DNA from: COE1 sp949066965
Lineage (GTDB): Bacteria > Bacillota > Clostridia > Lachnospirales > Lachnospiraceae
Assembly (NCBI GenBank): GCA_949066965.1
Contig: CARTDA010000011.1
Location: 1-64,000 of the forward strand
Length of the DNA: 64,000 nt
Direction: 5' to 3'
Numbering within the stretch: position 1 is the stretch's first letter; every line of letters begins with the position of its first letter. Positions 62,695 through 64,000 of the stretch are shown here, piece by piece. The notes beneath the pieces were generated by a model. It saw only the letters and a program-made list of their open reading frames with translations, made no database searches and was not told the DNA's origin. The position numbers and the translations under genes were made by a program.

Positions 62695-63604
62695 GAAAAA
62701 GAAAAAAATGTCTCTTTCCGCAAAGAGGAGCCGCACAGGGTTTTTGTTTATCCTTCCATGGCTGATTGGGTTTATATGGTTCTACGCCAGAAGCCTGTTT
62801 ATGTCGATACAGTTTTCCCTCTCGAACCTGTCGGTCAGCCCGGGAGGAGGCTACACGCTGGATTTTGTGGGGCTTGACAATTTTCTCTATGCGTTTCGGG
62901 CACACGCGACATACAAGCAGGTGCTGACGACCTCGGTCGGGAACATGCTGATTGATGTGCCGCTGATTACCTTTTTCAGCCTGTTTATGGCGATACTGCT
63001 GAACCGCAAGTTCCGGGGAAGGACGCTTGTGCGGGCAATCTTTTTCCTGCCGGTTATCCTTAACTCCGAGGCGATTGTGGATGCGATGGATCTGGCGAGG
63101 AACATGATGAGCGGCGGGCTTTCCAGTGCAAGTGCGGAGATGGCGCAGGCATCGTCGGGTGGCATGGGCATTGCCTATTATATGGAAATGTTTGGTTCGC
63201 TGGGTATTCCGGAATTCCTGATTGTGTACCTCATGGGGGCAGTGACGCGCGTCAGCGACATCATCAATGCTTCCGGTGTGCAGATTATCATTTTCATTGC
63301 GGCGCTGCAGTCGGTGCCCGGCTCGATGTATGAGGTGGCAAAGATTGAAGGCGCGACAACATATGAGACATTCTGGAAGGTTACCTTTCCGATGGTCATG
63401 CCGCACATTATCACAAATATTGTGTATACCGTCGTGGACAGCTTTACCCAGTCCGATGTCGTGGAGCTTGCCTACAACACGGCATTTACGGAGAGCAACT
63501 ATGGACTCAGTTCCGTATTCAGTTTATGTTCGACAGCGATTACGTGCCTCATACTGGTAATCGTGTGCGGCGCAATACAGAAGCGGACATTCTACTATAA
63601 TTAG
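62687..63604 (+). CDS. Sugar ABC transporter permease (LacF type), second pair
   Basis: The 305 residues have about six helices and the EAA loop EVAKIEGATTYETFWKVTFPMVMPH. Between helices 3 and 4 there is an insert of about 40 residues (MDLARNMMSGGLSSASAEMAQASS onward) not found in the first LacF-type permease of this locus. Helix 1 reads GFLFILPWLIGFIWFYARSLF. It overlaps the DUF5696 gene by 8 bases. Confidence 0.93.
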   Translation: MNRKKKKMSLSAKRSRTGFLFILPWLIGFIWFYARSLFMSIQFSLSNLSVSPGGGYTLDFVGLDNFLYAFRAHATYKQVLTTSVGNMLIDVPLITFFSLFMAILLNRKFRGRTLVRAIFFLPVILNSEAIVDAMDLARNMMSGGLSSASAEMAQASSGGMGIAYYMEMFGSLGIPEFLIVYLMGAVTRVSDIINASGVQIIIFIAALQSVPGSMYEVAKIEGATTYETFWKVTFPMVMPHIITNIVYTVVDSFTQSDVVELAYNTAFTESNYGLSSVFSLCSTAITCLILVIVCGAIQKRTFYYN

Positions 63605-63623
63605 GAAAGGAGAAGGATGGAAT

Positions 63624-64000
63624 ATGGCAACTATCAAAAGCATTATTCAGGATGTCAGGGATGATAAGCAGTTTGCAAATGACAGAATGCGCTGGGCATC
63701 CAACATCAAGGGATTTATCCTGTTTTTATTCCGCCTGGTCATCATTGTCGGGATATGCTATGTCATTTTGGGACCTGTCATCGGCATTATCAGCAGCTCG
63801 TTCTTCTCCGATGCGGACAGCTACAATCCCATGGTGTACATGATACCGCAGGAACCGACGCTGTACCGGTACGAGCTTGCGTCGAAATACCTGGATTACG
63901 TCAGGACAATGCTCAGTTCCCTGCTGTACGCGGCATCGCTGATGGCGATACAGGTGTTTATCTGCTCCATGGTAGGCTATGGCTTTGCGCGGTACCAGTT
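63624..64000 (+). CDS. Sugar ABC transporter permease (LacG type), second pair, partial
   Basis: ATG 63624 follows GGAAAGGAGAAGG, 20 bases after the preceding permease. The 125 visible residues have a charged N-terminus, a first helix (FILFLFRLVIIVGICYVILGPVI, about 32-55) and the start of the permease core (TMLSSLLYAASLMAIQVFICSMVGYGFARY). It runs off the window. It should pair with the permease at 62687. Confidence 0.9.
   Translation, partial: MATIKSIIQDVRDDKQFANDRMRWASNIKGFILFLFRLVIIVGICYVILGPVIGIISSSFFSDADSYNPMVYMIPQEPTLYRYELASKYLDYVRTMLSSLLYAASLMAIQVFICSMVGYGFARYQ

Overview
The window reads as a chromosomal segment of a spore-forming, saccharolytic Clostridia, most likely a Lachnospiraceae gut bacterium. 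The evidence is the low-GC Gram-positive style ribosome binding sites, a sporulation/division block in the Bacillus order (rqcP-yabP-yabQ-divIC-spoIIE-tilS-hpt-ftsH), a CotS-type spore-coat kinase, a BceRS-BceAB type antimicrobial-peptide module and several glycan-utilisation loci. A run of 10 N at 3654-3663 shows a draft assembly, so some frameshifts may be assembly errors.

Layout. 1-1339: partial radical SAM gene (minus strand). 1537-6351: BceRS-like two-component system and its ABC transporter, whose ATPase is interrupted by the assembly gap. 6382-7415: promoter, TPP riboswitch and thiT thiamine importer. 7416-9119: decayed GH2 glycosidase without its catalytic barrel. 9116-13061: AraC regulator divergent from a GH88 / ROK kinase / carbohydrate-binding cluster, with the ROK gene frameshifted. 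13100-22900: a rearranged region with two copies of a MITE (14-bp inverted ends, 8-bp target duplications), a deleted and an intact Rpn-family nuclease gene, a 1.8-kaa secreted lyase-like protein, and a chain of gene fragments (solute-binding protein, permease, sensor kinase, AraC-type response regulator) joined end to end. 23007-30755: secreted transglutaminase-like protein, CCA-adding enzyme, ABC-2 exporter and a LytTR/DUF3021 pair. 30780-39300: MerR regulator, then an AT-rich accessory stretch with small membrane proteins, a Fic protein and a secreted subtilase, ending in a family of related hairpins. 39378-50510: cotS, nitrilase, PEGA lipoprotein, HU, an 85-bp tandem repeat array and the conserved sporulation/division/tRNA/FtsH block. 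50956-64000: a beta-mannan-type locus with a GH26 lipoprotein, YesL, a carbohydrate-binding-module-fused solute-binding protein, two pairs of ABC permeases, and NHL, Yip1 and DUF5696 membrane proteins.

How they work together. The GH26 locus looks like one co-directional operon. Surface mannanase cuts the glycan, a very large binding protein captures the fragments, and permeases import them using an ATPase not encoded here. The NHL/Yip1/DUF5696 membrane proteins between the two permease pairs have no obvious role and are the best candidate for an undescribed part of a glycan importer. The sporulation block carries visible developmental control sites: a sigma-E-like promoter before yabP, and a 0A box with a 21-bp spacer before a short SpoIIE. 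Two genes, thiT and cotS, have ribosome binding sites inside hairpins that are followed by T-tracts.
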